From: Persicimonas caeni
GTDB taxonomy: Bacteria > Myxococcota_A > Bradymonadia > Bradymonadales > Bradymonadaceae
DNA length: 64,000 nt
NCBI RefSeq assembly: GCF_006517175.1
Contig: NZ_CP041186.1
Location: 7,529,074 to 7,593,073 of the forward strand
Reading direction: 5' to 3'
The notes below the pieces were generated by a model, which ran no database searches, had not been told where the DNA came from, and saw only the letters and a program-made list of their open reading frames with translations. The translations under genes and the position numbers were made by a program. This document shows positions 1 through 9,089 of this stretch, piece after piece (the stretch's first letter is position 1; every line of letters begins with the position of its first letter).

Positions 1-388
1 ACTGGATCGCCTCGATGATCTGGTTGCCGATGGTGTAGACCGGGTTGAGGCTGGTCATCGGCTCCTGGAAGATCATCGAGATGTCGTTGCCGCGCACCTT
101 GCGAAGCTGCTTCTCGCTGTACTTCGTCAGGTCGTTGCCCTCGAAGAGGACTTCGCCGCCGACGATCTTGCCGGGAGGCTGCGGAATGAGCCCCAAGATG
201 CTCAGCGAGGTCACCGACTTACCCGAGCCCGACTCACCCACCAGACCGAGCGTCTTGCCGCGCTCGATGGTGAAGCTCACCCCGTCGACCGACGGAAGAA
301 CGCCGTCGTCGGTAAAAAAGTAGGTGCGCAGATCTTTGACCTGCAGGATCGGGTCGTCAGCGGCGGCTGCGATTTTATTATCTGCCAT
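1..388 (-). CDS. Peptide ABC transporter ATP-binding protein, OppD/DppD type (partial, N-terminal part)
   Basis: This is the ATPase subunit that would power the peptide importer encoded just upstream. About 129 N-terminal residues lie in the window and the rest runs off base 1. It opens with an ATG at 388, six bases after the stop of the permease gene, so it is the last visible gene of the operon. Walker A (GESGSGKS) is at residues 51-58 and the Q-loop with the Opp/Dpp-type continuation ([10 protein letters not shown]) is near residue 110. The signature motif, Walker B and the C-terminal oligopeptide-transporter domain are outside the window. Family assignment is firm; choosing Opp over Dpp or nickel transport is not possible from this fragment. 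Confidence 0.9.
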   Translation of the reverse strand, partial: MADNKIAAAADDPILQVKDLRTYFFTDDGVLPSVDGVSFTIERGKTLGLVGESGSGKSVTSLSILGLIPQPPGKIVGGEVLFEGNDLTKYSEKQLRKVRGNDISMIFQEPMTSLNPVYTIGNQIIEAIQ

Positions 389-394
389 AACAGC

Positions 395-1642
395 TTACTT
401 GCGGAGTTTCGGGTCGATGGCGTCGCGGACGCCTTCACCGACCAAGTTCAACAGACTGACGGTGACGAAAATTGCGAATCCGGGGGCCAAGATCAGCGCC
501 ATCTGGCCGGTCTCGCGACCGGTGGTCAGAATCTGTCCCCAACTGGGCGCCGTGGGGGGGCCGAGACCCAAGAAGCTGAGCGAGGCCTCGATGAGAATCG
601 CGCCGGCCACGCCGAACGTCGCGGCCACGAGCACAGGGCCGAGCGAGTTTGGCAGGATATGCCGGAAAATGATGCGTCCCTGCTTGAGACCCATGGCCTT
701 GGCAGCCTGGACGAATTCTTGGTTCTTGAGGCGCAGGAACTCGCCGCGCACCAGTCGAGCCACCTTGGTCCAGCCAGTCAGGCCGATGATGACCATGATG
801 TGGAAGATGGACGGGTCGTCGATGAAGCCGCGAATCGTCAGAATCAAAAAGAAGGTCGGGAAGCAGAGCATCACCTCGATCATGCGCAGGATGACCGAGT
901 CGATCTTACCGCCGAAGTAGCCGGCCAAGCTGCCCAGAATGGCGCCGATGGTCACGTAGATGCCCACGGCGACCACACCGATGGTCAGCGAGATACGCGT
1001 GCCGTACAACAAGCGGGTGAAGACGTCGCGTCCCTTACGGTCGGTGCCCAGCCAGTGCGTCCAGCTCGGATCTTGTTGGACCGCTTGGAGGTCGATGTCG
1101 CGATACGAATACTCGACCGGCGGGAAAATCGCGCTGACGCCGTCCATCTCGCTCAGACCCACATAGTCGACGTAGGGCAGGCTGAACCCGCTCATGAAGA
1201 CGACGATACAGACCACCAGCAGGACGAGCGCGGCGATCATGCCGTAATTCCGCCGCTGGCGTCGGTAGACCTTCTTGTCGGTGGTATCGGCTGCGAACTT
1301 CTTGAACAAAAACCACCCACCGAAGGCGAGCGGCAGCCCGAAGACGAGCACGTTAAAGAAGATGTCGACGCCGCTCTCGTAGAAGTTGGCGTCGAACAGC
1401 GCGGCGAACCAGGGAAAATGCACGCCCTGGGCGGTCGCCGGCCCGACGCCTTCAGGCACCGAGATATAAAACGGCACGTTGGCCGCGAAGACGGGCGCAT
1501 AGGTGGCAACCAGGAACAAAATCCCGATGCCGTACAGGCTCACCAGACTGGTCGGGTACTTTTGAAACTGTCCCCAGACGATCTCACCGTACGACTTGTA
1601 CTGCGGACGCGGTGGCTTGTTGTTGGCTGTTTCTTGGGACAT
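395..1642 (-). CDS. Peptide ABC transporter permease, OppC/DppC type, with extended N-terminus
   Basis: Inner-membrane permease subunit for peptide uptake, 415 residues. The C-terminal 215 residues are a normal OppC core: the entry motif WLGTDRKGRDVF at about 197-208, membrane helices from about 217 on, and the EAA coupling loop around 310-326 (QAAKAMGLKQGRIIFRH) that docks on the ATPase. The family is usually near 300 residues. The extra length is N-terminal, with hydrophobic segments at about 31-53, 94-113 and 134-153, i.e. two more than the usual single N-terminal helix. It follows the OppB-type gene by 76 bp and precedes the ATPase gene by 6 bp. Family is certain; substrate is not. Confidence 0.92.
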   Translation of the reverse strand: MSQETANNKPPRPQYKSYGEIVWGQFQKYPTSLVSLYGIGILFLVATYAPVFAANVPFYISVPEGVGPATAQGVHFPWFAALFDANFYESGVDIFFNVLVFGLPLAFGGWFLFKKFAADTTDKKVYRRQRRNYGMIAALVLLVVCIVVFMSGFSLPYVDYVGLSEMDGVSAIFPPVEYSYRDIDLQAVQQDPSWTHWLGTDRKGRDVFTRLLYGTRISLTIGVVAVGIYVTIGAILGSLAGYFGGKIDSVILRMIEVMLCFPTFFLILTIRGFIDDPSIFHIMVIIGLTGWTKVARLVRGEFLRLKNQEFVQAAKAMGLKQGRIIFRHILPNSLGPVLVAATFGVAGAILIEASLSFLGLGPPTAPSWGQILTTGRETGQMALILAPGFAIFVTVSLLNLVGEGVRDAIDPKLRK

Positions 1643-1718
1643 CTCGTTTTAACACAATCGGGTTGTGAATAGGACGTCGGCGTCGGCCGCCTGTTGGCCA
1701 GGCGGCCGTACGTCGCGC

Positions 1719-3218
1719 TCAGTCGAAGCTGATGCGCGGGTCGACCACGGCGTAGCTGATATCCGACAGAAGGATGCCAATCAGGGTCAGCACCGCCGAG
1801 AAGAGGGTCAACGCCATGATGGCGTTGTAGTCCTTCAGGAAGATGCTGTTGAGCATATACAGGCCCATGCCGGGGATATTGAAGACGAACTCGAGGACAA
1901 CCGAGCCGCCGATCAGTGCCGGGAGCAGGGTGCCCAGGAGCGTCAGAATCGGGATCATGCCGTTACGCACCGCGTGCTTGATGATGACCATCGGCTCGGA
2001 CAGTCCCTTGGCGCGGGCGGTGCGGATATAGTCGGCGCGGATGACGTCGAGCAGGCCGCTCCTTGCGTAGCGGCTCAAGCTGGCGAGCGCGCCGTAGGTC
2101 AGGCAGAAGACCGGCAAGACCATATGGTAAGCCACGCTCGTGACGTGCTCCCAGGTGGTCATCGAGTCGACGTTATTGCCCTCGAAACCGCCGGTGGGGA
2201 ACCACTCGAAGGGGTTGCCAGTAGTGAACCACTGCAGCAAGAGCACCGCCGTGAAGAAGCTGGGCAGGCTGTAGAGCATGAACAGGACGACCGTGACCAC
2301 TTGGTCGGCGGTAGTGTGTTGCTTGTAGGCGCTCCACACGCCAAGGGGCACACTGATGAGGTAGGCAAAGAAGATCGAGAAGAAGCCCAGCACGATGGAG
2401 ACCTTCATCTTCTCGATCACCTTCGGCAAGATGGGCTGCTTGTCGACATGGCTGATGCCGAAGTCAAAGTTGAGCAGGTTACCCCAGTACTTGGCAAAGC
2501 GCGTGTCGCTGACCGTGATCCAGAACTTCTCACCGAGATCGTAGTCAAACCGCTCGGCGTGCTCCTCGAGCCACGGCCCCCACTTCTCGTCGAGCAACTC
2601 GTTGACTTGAGTCGCGGAGACGTCGGCAGGGAGAGTCCAGCCCTGAATCTTCTGGTTTTCGGCATAAGCCTTTTTGTTGAACGCGCGGTCCTCGTCCGAC
2701 TGCTTGTCACTGAACTCGTTCTTGAGGTCGAGCTGGGCGTTGATGGCCAATTGGTCGATCGCCAGCAGGCGCACGTCGAGACGGTCGGACTTCTGTGCGA
2801 TCGCGTAGAGATGAGGCACGATATACTCGCCCCAATCCTCGATGGTGTCCCGCGCGTCGATGACCTTGCCCGACTCGGGCTTCTCGGAGGCCGAAATGCA
2901 GTTCTCCGGCTTGGCACCTTCGTCCGGGCACACCGGCAGCTGTTGGTCGGCCAAAATCTCCAGGCGCTGCTTCACCTCGTCGGTATCGATATTGTACCGG
3001 AAGTTGAAGAAGACGGGCTTGTCGAAGTTGAACTGCTCTTTGAAGATTCGATAGCTCTCTCGAGCCTCGGCACCCTGAGCCGATTCGGCTCCGGTCGAGC
3101 CCGCTTGACCCTGGCTGGGTTTGCCGGGAGCAAGCTGGAGAACCCCGAACACCACCAATACGATGATGAAGAGGGTAGGAATCATCAGCAGGATGCGCTT
3201 GACGATATACGTCGTCAT
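1719..3218 (-). CDS. Peptide ABC transporter permease, OppB/DppB type, with large N-terminal insertion
   Basis: Inner-membrane permease partner of the OppC-type protein, 499 residues against 300-340 for the family. The first helix (about 5-28) is typical. It is followed by about 200 hydrophilic residues (35-235) that replace the short loop normally present, and then the ordinary OppB core resumes with the element containing NFDFGISHV. The EAA loop (RTARAKGLSEPMVIIKHA) lies near residue 405. By topology the insertion should face the periplasm, where it could contact the tethered binding protein; that is inference. The gene sits 130 bp downstream of the binding-protein gene and 76 bp upstream of the OppC-type gene. 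Confidence 0.92.
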   Translation of the reverse strand: MTTYIVKRILLMIPTLFIIVLVVFGVLQLAPGKPSQGQAGSTGAESAQGAEARESYRIFKEQFNFDKPVFFNFRYNIDTDEVKQRLEILADQQLPVCPDEGAKPENCISASEKPESGKVIDARDTIEDWGEYIVPHLYAIAQKSDRLDVRLLAIDQLAINAQLDLKNEFSDKQSDEDRAFNKKAYAENQKIQGWTLPADVSATQVNELLDEKWGPWLEEHAERFDYDLGEKFWITVSDTRFAKYWGNLLNFDFGISHVDKQPILPKVIEKMKVSIVLGFFSIFFAYLISVPLGVWSAYKQHTTADQVVTVVLFMLYSLPSFFTAVLLLQWFTTGNPFEWFPTGGFEGNNVDSMTTWEHVTSVAYHMVLPVFCLTYGALASLSRYARSGLLDVIRADYIRTARAKGLSEPMVIIKHAVRNGMIPILTLLGTLLPALIGGSVVLEFVFNIPGMGLYMLNSIFLKDYNAIMALTLFSAVLTLIGILLSDISYAVVDPRISFD

Positions 3219-3348
3219 GGCCTGTGTCGTCTTTCTTGGGTGAAGTCAGTCGGCGCGGGCTCATCCCAAAGAGGCGAGCCCGCGCCGACGCTGTGTCCGA
3301 GCGCGGCTTGTCTCCAAAGAAGGACGAGACCGCGCACCGTCCGTTACA

Positions 3349-5286
3349 TCAATCGTTCGAGTCTTGCGCGCTCTCTTCGATCCACCAGGGGATGGAGAGG
3401 TCCTGGGGACGAAGCTTCTGGAAGTACACGTTCTCGAGGCGCGGGTTCCAAGCGTAGGCGGTGCGCAGCTGGAAGAAGAACGTGTAGGGCTGCTCTTCGT
3501 GCAAGATCATGTGGAACTCGCGAAGCAGCTCGAGGCGCTTGTCCTCGTCGAAGGTGGTACGCAGCGTCTCGATGATTTCGTCGGCGCGGTCGTTGCGGAA
3601 GCCCACACGGTTCGAGCCCTTCGGCACGTCCGCCTGGCTCGAGTGCCAGATCTGGTAGGGGTCCATCGACCAGCTCAGGCCCCAACCGCCGGTGAAGGCG
3701 TCGAACTTGCGCTCGTCCATCTTCTTCTGCATCAGCGACCAGTCGACCGGCTGGGGCGTCATGATCACGCCAATCTTACGCAGGTCTTCCTGGAACACCG
3801 ACAGATAGCTACGGGTGCTCGGCTTGTTGTAGGCAAGGATCGTGAAGCGGAAGTCCTTCTTCTTGCCATCGATCATCTTGTCGCGCACGCCGTCGCCATC
3901 AGTGTCCTTCCAGCCGGCTTCTTCGAGTAGCTTGCGCGCCTTGTCGAGGTCGTAGTCGTACATCTCGACCTTGGGGTTGTTCGCCGGGTGTCCCGGCAGG
4001 AAAGAGCCGGTAAGAGGCTTTCCGAGGCCGCTGAGCACGTTCTTGATGATGCCCGGGCGGTTGAGGGCGTGGGTCATCGCGCGGCGGACGCGCTTGTCGG
4101 AGAAGAGCGGTTTATCGGCGTTCCAACCGAAGTAGTAGTAGACGGGACGGTCGACGACTTTGTGCTCGAGCTTGCCGTCATTGAACGGGCTATCGGGCCC
4201 GCCGTTGAGGACCTCTTGACGATAGACGGGCGGGGGAAGCTCGGTCAGGTCGAGCTCGCCGCCTTTGGTGCGCAGGTACGCGGTGTTCGGGTCCTTGATA
4301 ATCTGGTACTCGATCTCTTCGATGGGCGGCTTGGTGTCCCAATAATTCTCGTTACGCTCCAGCAAGATTCGCTTATCCTGCTCGATCGCCTTGAGGGCAT
4401 AGGGGCCGGTGCCGATGGGGTACCGCGATGCCCAATGGTTGTTGAAGCGCGTGCCCAACGACTCCTTGGGGATGTCCTCGCCGGTCTCGGTCTTCGTATA
4501 GATCCACTTGGGCAGCGGGGTGCCAACGATGGTGAATTCTTTGGACTGGTGAGTCTTCTTCTTCCAATAGACCTTCAAGGTGTAGTCATCGACGACTTCG
4601 ACCCGGTCGAGATCTTGGAAGTAGCTCTTGATAGCGCCCGCCTGGACCTGCGGGTTCTTGATCATCTCGAAGTAGAACGCCGCGTCTTCGGCGGTGAACT
4701 TACGCGGCTCTTTGAGCCAAGCGTACTTCTCTTGGGAAAAGTCGACGTTGGGCACATGCCAGTAGACGTCGTCACGGAAGTGAAGGGTGTACTCGGTGAA
4801 GTCGTCGTTGACTTCGATCTTGTAGGCGAGCTCCGGAACGAACTTATCCGGGTTCTCCTTATCGCGTGACACGAAGGTGTTGTGCGCGTAGGTCGCGATC
4901 TCCTGGACGTCGGCGCCGTTCTCCGTCAGCCAGTTGAAACCCTTGGGCGTGCTGCTCATATAACGACGCAGAGTGCCGCCGGATTTGGCATCGGCGGGCA
5001 CCAGTGGCTTGGTCGGTGCCTCCAAGATATTGTCGGGATCGTTCAGCGCCGCGGCATACTTGCCGTTGGCTTGGCCCGCGCCGCTGGCTTGGCCGCTGAC
5101 GGTCACGCCGCGCTCGAGCTGCTTGAGGATCTTACTGTTGGTCTCGGACATCGCGTCGAGCTTCTGGCTCAATTTGACGATGTCCTCCTCGGCGCTATTG
5201 GTCTGCACGACGTTGAAGATCGTCAGCAATGCCAAAACGACGAGAGTTACGATCAGTGCAATGGTTGCTTTGAACGTTCTCGGCAT
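3349..5286 (-). CDS. Peptide-binding protein (SBP_bac_5 family), membrane-anchored
   Basis: Extracytoplasmic solute-binding protein that would deliver peptides to the two permeases; first gene of the operon, 645 residues. The N-terminus has a hydrophobic helix at 7-27 with no lipobox cysteine or obvious signal-peptidase site. It is followed by a polar, probably coiled stretch (30-60) and a linker, so the protein looks tethered by an uncleaved anchor rather than a lipid. The SBP_bac_5 fold covers about residues 100-620, with typical segments such as FRDDVYWH and RRAMTHALNR. A calcium-loop-like acidic run (DTDGDGVRD) lies near residue 460. A TTGACA promoter lies upstream. The ligand is unknown. 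Confidence 0.93.
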   Translation of the reverse strand: MPRTFKATIALIVTLVVLALLTIFNVVQTNSAEEDIVKLSQKLDAMSETNSKILKQLERGVTVSGQASGAGQANGKYAAALNDPDNILEAPTKPLVPADAKSGGTLRRYMSSTPKGFNWLTENGADVQEIATYAHNTFVSRDKENPDKFVPELAYKIEVNDDFTEYTLHFRDDVYWHVPNVDFSQEKYAWLKEPRKFTAEDAAFYFEMIKNPQVQAGAIKSYFQDLDRVEVVDDYTLKVYWKKKTHQSKEFTIVGTPLPKWIYTKTETGEDIPKESLGTRFNNHWASRYPIGTGPYALKAIEQDKRILLERNENYWDTKPPIEEIEYQIIKDPNTAYLRTKGGELDLTELPPPVYRQEVLNGGPDSPFNDGKLEHKVVDRPVYYYFGWNADKPLFSDKRVRRAMTHALNRPGIIKNVLSGLGKPLTGSFLPGHPANNPKVEMYDYDLDKARKLLEEAGWKDTDGDGVRDKMIDGKKKDFRFTILAYNKPSTRSYLSVFQEDLRKIGVIMTPQPVDWSLMQKKMDERKFDAFTGGWGLSWSMDPYQIWHSSQADVPKGSNRVGFRNDRADEIIETLRTTFDEDKRLELLREFHMILHEEQPYTFFFQLRTAYAWNPRLENVYFQKLRPQDLSIPWWIEESAQDSND

Positions 5287-5402
5287 GGAACTCGGGCTCG
5301 TCTACGGATTATGGGGGAAACTCGCGAGGGTCGTCGGCTAAATCTGGAGGTCTGTCACGACGACGTCGCGGCGTCTTCACTCAGCGTTTCCAAAGTCGCC
5401 GT

Positions 5403-5432
5403 ACACTACAAAGGCGCGACCGATAGTGTCAA
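5403..5432 (-). promoter_or_regulatory. Candidate sigma-70 promoter of the peptide transporter operon
   Basis: On the minus strand a perfect -35 box TTGACA (5432-5427) is followed after 18 bases by TAGTGT (5408-5403), a 3/6 match to the -10 consensus. Transcription would start about 110 bases before the binding-protein ATG. The assignment rests on these two boxes alone. Confidence 0.45.
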
Positions 5433-5442
5433 TAAGGCTGGC

Positions 5443-5465
5443 GACCCCAACTGCAACTGGGGGTC
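5443..5465 (-). terminator. Hairpin downstream of the glp genes
   Basis: GACCCC and GGGGTC arms flank a short loop in the gap between the glpC-like stop and the transporter promoter. There is no T-run, so termination is possible but not shown. Confidence 0.35.
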
Positions 5466-5514
5466 GAGGACGTAAATTCCCTTCAGATACAAGGGGTTGG
5501 GTGCGCTTTCGGGG

Positions 5515-5952
5515 CTATTTTCGCGCCGATCGGGTCTCATTTCCCAGTCGATGCAGGAATTCAGCGAGGTCGCAAAGGGGAATATCGACCGGACAAATCT
5601 CTTCGAGTTCGTCACAACCGCACGCTTCGATCGCTTCAGCCGAAGGGATCGCGAGTTCGGCCTGGGAGAGATCGCGCATGGAGCTTTCGGCCAATAGCTG
5701 CGGCCCAACGTGGCGGTTCTCCGGGATCACCGACAACTCGGCGCACGCCGCTTCGCACAACCCGCAGCCGATGCACGACTGCCATTTGGCGATCATCTCT
5801 CGCTCTCGCGCGCTCAGCGGGGTGAGGCCTTCGGTCTCGAAGTTGTCTTTGACGCGATCGATCCCACCGGGGCGGTACAAGAAGAGAAACTTCTTGGTCA
5901 GGTGCAACAAAAGGTGCCAGGCGAGCAGGATATAGGCGTGGAGTTTTCTCAC
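5515..5952 (-). CDS. Short iron-sulfur protein, GlpC-like electron-transfer subunit
   Basis: Probable electron-transfer partner of the adjacent dehydrogenase subunits, 145 residues. A hydrophobic N-terminal stretch (7-26) could anchor it to the membrane. A 4Fe-4S motif is present at C60, C63, C66 and C70 (CIGCGLCEAAC). The second cluster is odd: C111, C113 and C120 followed by proline, plus C127. E. coli GlpC is near 396 residues and carries two further cysteine-rich CCG domains that bind the quinone-side cofactor; those are absent here. The GTG start overlaps the glpB stop as GTGA, so translation is probably coupled. The GlpC role comes from context; the protein itself only shows a small ferredoxin-type domain. 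Confidence 0.75.
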   Translation of the reverse strand: MRKLHAYILLAWHLLLHLTKKFLFLYRPGGIDRVKDNFETEGLTPLSAREREMIAKWQSCIGCGLCEAACAELSVIPENRHVGPQLLAESSMRDLSQAELAIPSAEAIEACGCDELEEICPVDIPLCDLAEFLHRLGNETRSARK

Positions 5953-7310
5953 GATGTCATCTCCTCGCGTGAAGCGGCGATCCCCAAATACTCGAGCGCG
6001 AAGAGCGCGGCCAAGCGTCCGCTGATCAAATCGACGCCCATGGTGGTGCCATCCCAGATGGGGTTGAACCCGGCGAGCAGACGTCCCGCGGCGAACACAT
6101 TGTCGACCGCGGGGGCGCCGTTCAAGTCGAGTGGTCGCAGGGTCTCGTCGGTGGCGACTCCAGCGCGAAAGAGGGGGTGATCACCCCAAGGAAGCTCCTC
6201 GAGGAGCCGTGGGGGCCATGCTTCCTCGGGATTGCGGATGGGACCGCCGTCGAGCCACAGGTCGACGCCGAAAATCGGTTCGCGAAGCGGAGCCGAGCCG
6301 GGCAGACCTCGGCCGATCCAGCGTCCAGTGGCCAGGATGACGGCGTCGGCCGACACGGTGTCAGACACCGTGTTGACGGCGCGCGCACTGCGATTCTCCA
6401 CGGCCGCCGATACAGCGCGCGCCGAGACAACCTCGAGTGCATTGCGCGAGCGCAAATAGCGATCGAGGCGCCAGCCATGGATCGAGTTGCGGGCGGCAGC
6501 CGATTCGGCGACGCGGCAAGAGAGCACGTCTTCGAGGGCACCGAAGATCTCGACGTGCTCGGTCCAGGATCGCCCGAGACAAGGCGGCAAAGTCAGCAGA
6601 TCGATGCCATGGGCGTCGACACTCTGCTCGAGCGCAGCGGCAAATGTGCCGGGGGCGTCTTCGAGCGCCGCCGCCAGTTGCGTGGCGACCTTGACCGAGT
6701 GCGAGGAGGCACCCGGTAGACTAGACAGGGGTGCGGCCTCGACCACTACGGCCGTGTCGGGCCGCGTCGAGTTCAACGCATCGACGAGCCGAGCGGCGCT
6801 CCAATCAGCAAGCGCCGGGCAGGCCACCACACCGACGCGCTCACCGGCGGTGATCGCCGACTGGCGCGTGGAGGTCGCGACGATGTCGGCAGAGTAGGGC
6901 GCGGCGTAAGCTGTCGGGAAGACCACCTCTTCGTCGACGCGCTCGATGCCCGCGTAGTCCAAGGACCGCAGGGCGCTCTTCAAATGCGCGCCGACCTCAG
7001 CACGAGAGAGCCCCCAGCGTGCGTATGGGTGGAACGGACGGCGACGTGACAGCGCCGCGAAGCGCTCGTCGCGGTCGGTCGTCAGTGTTTGCACGACGCG
7101 CTCGGCGGCTTCGACGGAGCCTGCCGACTGCGGCAGCAGACTGCCGGCGGGGCCGAAAGCTTGGCCGAGACCGCTCCAGAGGGCGGTCGCGCCGGGGCTT
7201 TGAGGGTGAATCATCAGCGCGTCGGCGCCGCTTCGGCGAATCGTTTCGGCCGCGGTGAACGCGGCCAGGCCCCCACCGATGATGGCGACTTGGGTACTGC
7301 GGGTGCTCAC
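5949..7310 (-). CDS. glpB: Anaerobic glycerol-3-phosphate dehydrogenase subunit B
   Basis: Flavoprotein subunit of the GlpABC-type complex that oxidises glycerol 3-phosphate and passes electrons to the quinone pool. I place the start at a GTG at 7310: it overlaps the glpA stop as GTGA and comes just before the dinucleotide-binding motif (VAIIGGGLAAFTA). The open frame extends upstream, but that part is an arginine-rich shadow of glpA. The protein has about 453 residues, close to E. coli GlpB (419). A second conserved region near the C-terminus (VDNVFAAGRLLAGFNP) is typical of FAD-binding GlpB proteins. It overlaps the iron-sulfur gene downstream by four bases. Confidence 0.88.
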   Translation of the reverse strand: MSTRSTQVAIIGGGLAAFTAAETIRRSGADALMIHPQSPGATALWSGLGQAFGPAGSLLPQSAGSVEAAERVVQTLTTDRDERFAALSRRRPFHPYARWGLSRAEVGAHLKSALRSLDYAGIERVDEEVVFPTAYAAPYSADIVATSTRQSAITAGERVGVVACPALADWSAARLVDALNSTRPDTAVVVEAAPLSSLPGASSHSVKVATQLAAALEDAPGTFAAALEQSVDAHGIDLLTLPPCLGRSWTEHVEIFGALEDVLSCRVAESAAARNSIHGWRLDRYLRSRNALEVVSARAVSAAVENRSARAVNTVSDTVSADAVILATGRWIGRGLPGSAPLREPIFGVDLWLDGGPIRNPEEAWPPRLLEELPWGDHPLFRAGVATDETLRPLDLNGAPAVDNVFAAGRLLAGFNPIWDGTTMGVDLISGRLAALFALEYLGIAASREEMTS

Positions 7311-9064
7311 GCCGACTCCCTGGAACTGGCTTTCTCGACCTGTGTGGCGACCGCGCTCGTTTGTGCGGCCGGCTCGTTGAACAGGGCGGTTGCATCGGCG
7401 CCCAGCGCGCCACCGGCTTCGAAGAACCACGTTTGGCCGACCATTTCGGCGGCGAGTTGCTCGTCGCGCTCGATGCCCTCGCGGTCTTTCCAACGCGCTC
7501 GCTGGAAGGAGAGGGCGACGTCGAAGCGGTCACGCTGGGAGAGGCCTTTCTCGTCACAAAAGATCTCGGCGGCGTGCAGCGTGGCGCTCCATCCACCGTC
7601 GAGGCCTTGGCCCAAGCGGCTTCGGCGCTTGCAGTCGTCGAGCGTGGCGACCATCTCGTCGCGCATGACGTAGCGAAGCTCCGCCTCGGTGACCGGCTCG
7701 GAGGGGTCGACGATGGTGGTCCACTCCGGGTTCTTGCGCATCATCGCCAAGATCTGGTCGGAGCGTGAGCCATGGCGGTACAGAATGCGCCCTGCAGCAT
7801 ATTTGCCCAGGCCAACCTCTTCGAAGGCGTCGGTCGTCAGGTCGTGCGCCTCGCCGCCCGGAAGCGCCTCCAGGTGGGTGCGGCACTCGGCCTCGATGCC
7901 GAGCTTCTGGCAGATCTCGTCGACGGCATGCTCGCTCATCAATCGGTAGGCGGCGAGCTTGCCGCCGGCGATCGACATGAAATTCGGGACGCCTTCGACT
8001 TCGTGGTCATACACTGCGTGGTCGCGCGACAGTTGGCTCTCGTACTTGTTGTCGTCGTACAGCGTCGGCCGGCAGCCCACCGTGGTGTCGATGATGCGGT
8101 ACTTGTCGACGCTCGGAAAGACAGGTCGGATGCCGTCGAGCAGGTATTTGACCTCGTCCTCGAGGACCGGGATGTCGTCGAGGTCGCCCCAGTAATCGTC
8201 GTCGGTGGTGCCGATGTAGGTGACGTTCTGGTGCGGGGCGATGAAGATCTGGCGGCCGTCGATGGCGTCGGCGATGATGGCGTAATTCGTCACGCGGCCG
8301 GCCAAGAGCAGGTGGATGCCCTTGCCTGGGCGCACGCGGCACATCTCGGCGCCGACCTTGTTGGCCGTCTTCTCGGCCCAGGCGCCGGTGGCGTTGAAAG
8401 TGATTCGTCCATACACCTCGCGCTCACCGCCATTGACCCGGTCGCGTACCCGCACGCCGCGCACGGCGCCGCGTTTGTCGGAGCTGCCGTCATCACGCAA
8501 AAAGCCGACCACCTCGTGGTAGTTGTGCACGTCGGCGCCACGCTCTTTGGCGTCTTGGACGTTGATGAAGGTGAGTCGAGGCGAATCGATCCCCCATTCG
8601 TCGGTGGTCACCGCGCCGATGATGTGCTCGGGGAGGCCGGGCTCGACGGCCAAGGCCTCTTGCTTGGTCAACCGGCTGTGGGGCGCGCCGCCCTTGAGGG
8701 GCGCGTAGCGGTCGTAGGTGTCAAAATACACCTCCGCTAGCTCGAGCATGACGCGGTTGCTGAAGTTGTTGGGCCCCACAGGGAACAAAAAGGGCACCCG
8801 AAACAGCAGATGCGGCGCGATCTTTTGGATAAGCCCCGAGTCGTAGCACGACTTCTTGGTGACGGTCGGGTCTTGCTCGAGATAGCGCACGCCCCCGTGG
8901 ATCATGCCGCTCGACGCCCAGGTGGCGCCGGTCGAGAAGTCGTTTTTCTCGAAGAGCGCGACCGACAGGCCGCGCATGACGGCGTCGCGGGCGATGCCCG
9001 CGCCATTGATACCGCCGCCGATGATGACGAGGTCGTAGGGGTTTTGGGGAGTTCCGAGAGCCAT
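7307..9064 (-). CDS. glpA: FAD-dependent glycerol-3-phosphate dehydrogenase, GlpA type
   Basis: Catalytic subunit converting glycerol 3-phosphate to dihydroxyacetone phosphate. I use the ATG at 9064 (585 residues), preceded by AAGG; a TTG at 9085 would add seven residues without a better ribosome site. The Rossmann FAD motif (IGGGINGAGIARDA) is at about 15-28, followed by GATWASSGMIHGGVRYL, a GlpA/GlpD hallmark. The C-terminal DAO_C-like domain covers about 390-530. Unlike E. coli GlpA it has no clear BFD-type [2Fe-2S] domain at the C-terminus, so it could also work alone like GlpD. The adjacent glpB and iron-sulfur genes favour the anaerobic-type complex. Confidence 0.9.
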   Translation of the reverse strand: MALGTPQNPYDLVIIGGGINGAGIARDAVMRGLSVALFEKNDFSTGATWASSGMIHGGVRYLEQDPTVTKKSCYDSGLIQKIAPHLLFRVPFLFPVGPNNFSNRVMLELAEVYFDTYDRYAPLKGGAPHSRLTKQEALAVEPGLPEHIIGAVTTDEWGIDSPRLTFINVQDAKERGADVHNYHEVVGFLRDDGSSDKRGAVRGVRVRDRVNGGEREVYGRITFNATGAWAEKTANKVGAEMCRVRPGKGIHLLLAGRVTNYAIIADAIDGRQIFIAPHQNVTYIGTTDDDYWGDLDDIPVLEDEVKYLLDGIRPVFPSVDKYRIIDTTVGCRPTLYDDNKYESQLSRDHAVYDHEVEGVPNFMSIAGGKLAAYRLMSEHAVDEICQKLGIEAECRTHLEALPGGEAHDLTTDAFEEVGLGKYAAGRILYRHGSRSDQILAMMRKNPEWTTIVDPSEPVTEAELRYVMRDEMVATLDDCKRRSRLGQGLDGGWSATLHAAEIFCDEKGLSQRDRFDVALSFQRARWKDREGIERDEQLAAEMVGQTWFFEAGGALGADATALFNEPAAQTSAVATQVEKASSRESA

Positions 9065-9089
9065 GTCTGCCTTGCGCACATGCAAAGTC

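Noticed and set aside
1665-3575. Long plus-strand open frame over the peptide transporter
   Set aside because: It is antisense to two recognised genes. GC-rich codon use opens long frames on the other strand throughout this window.
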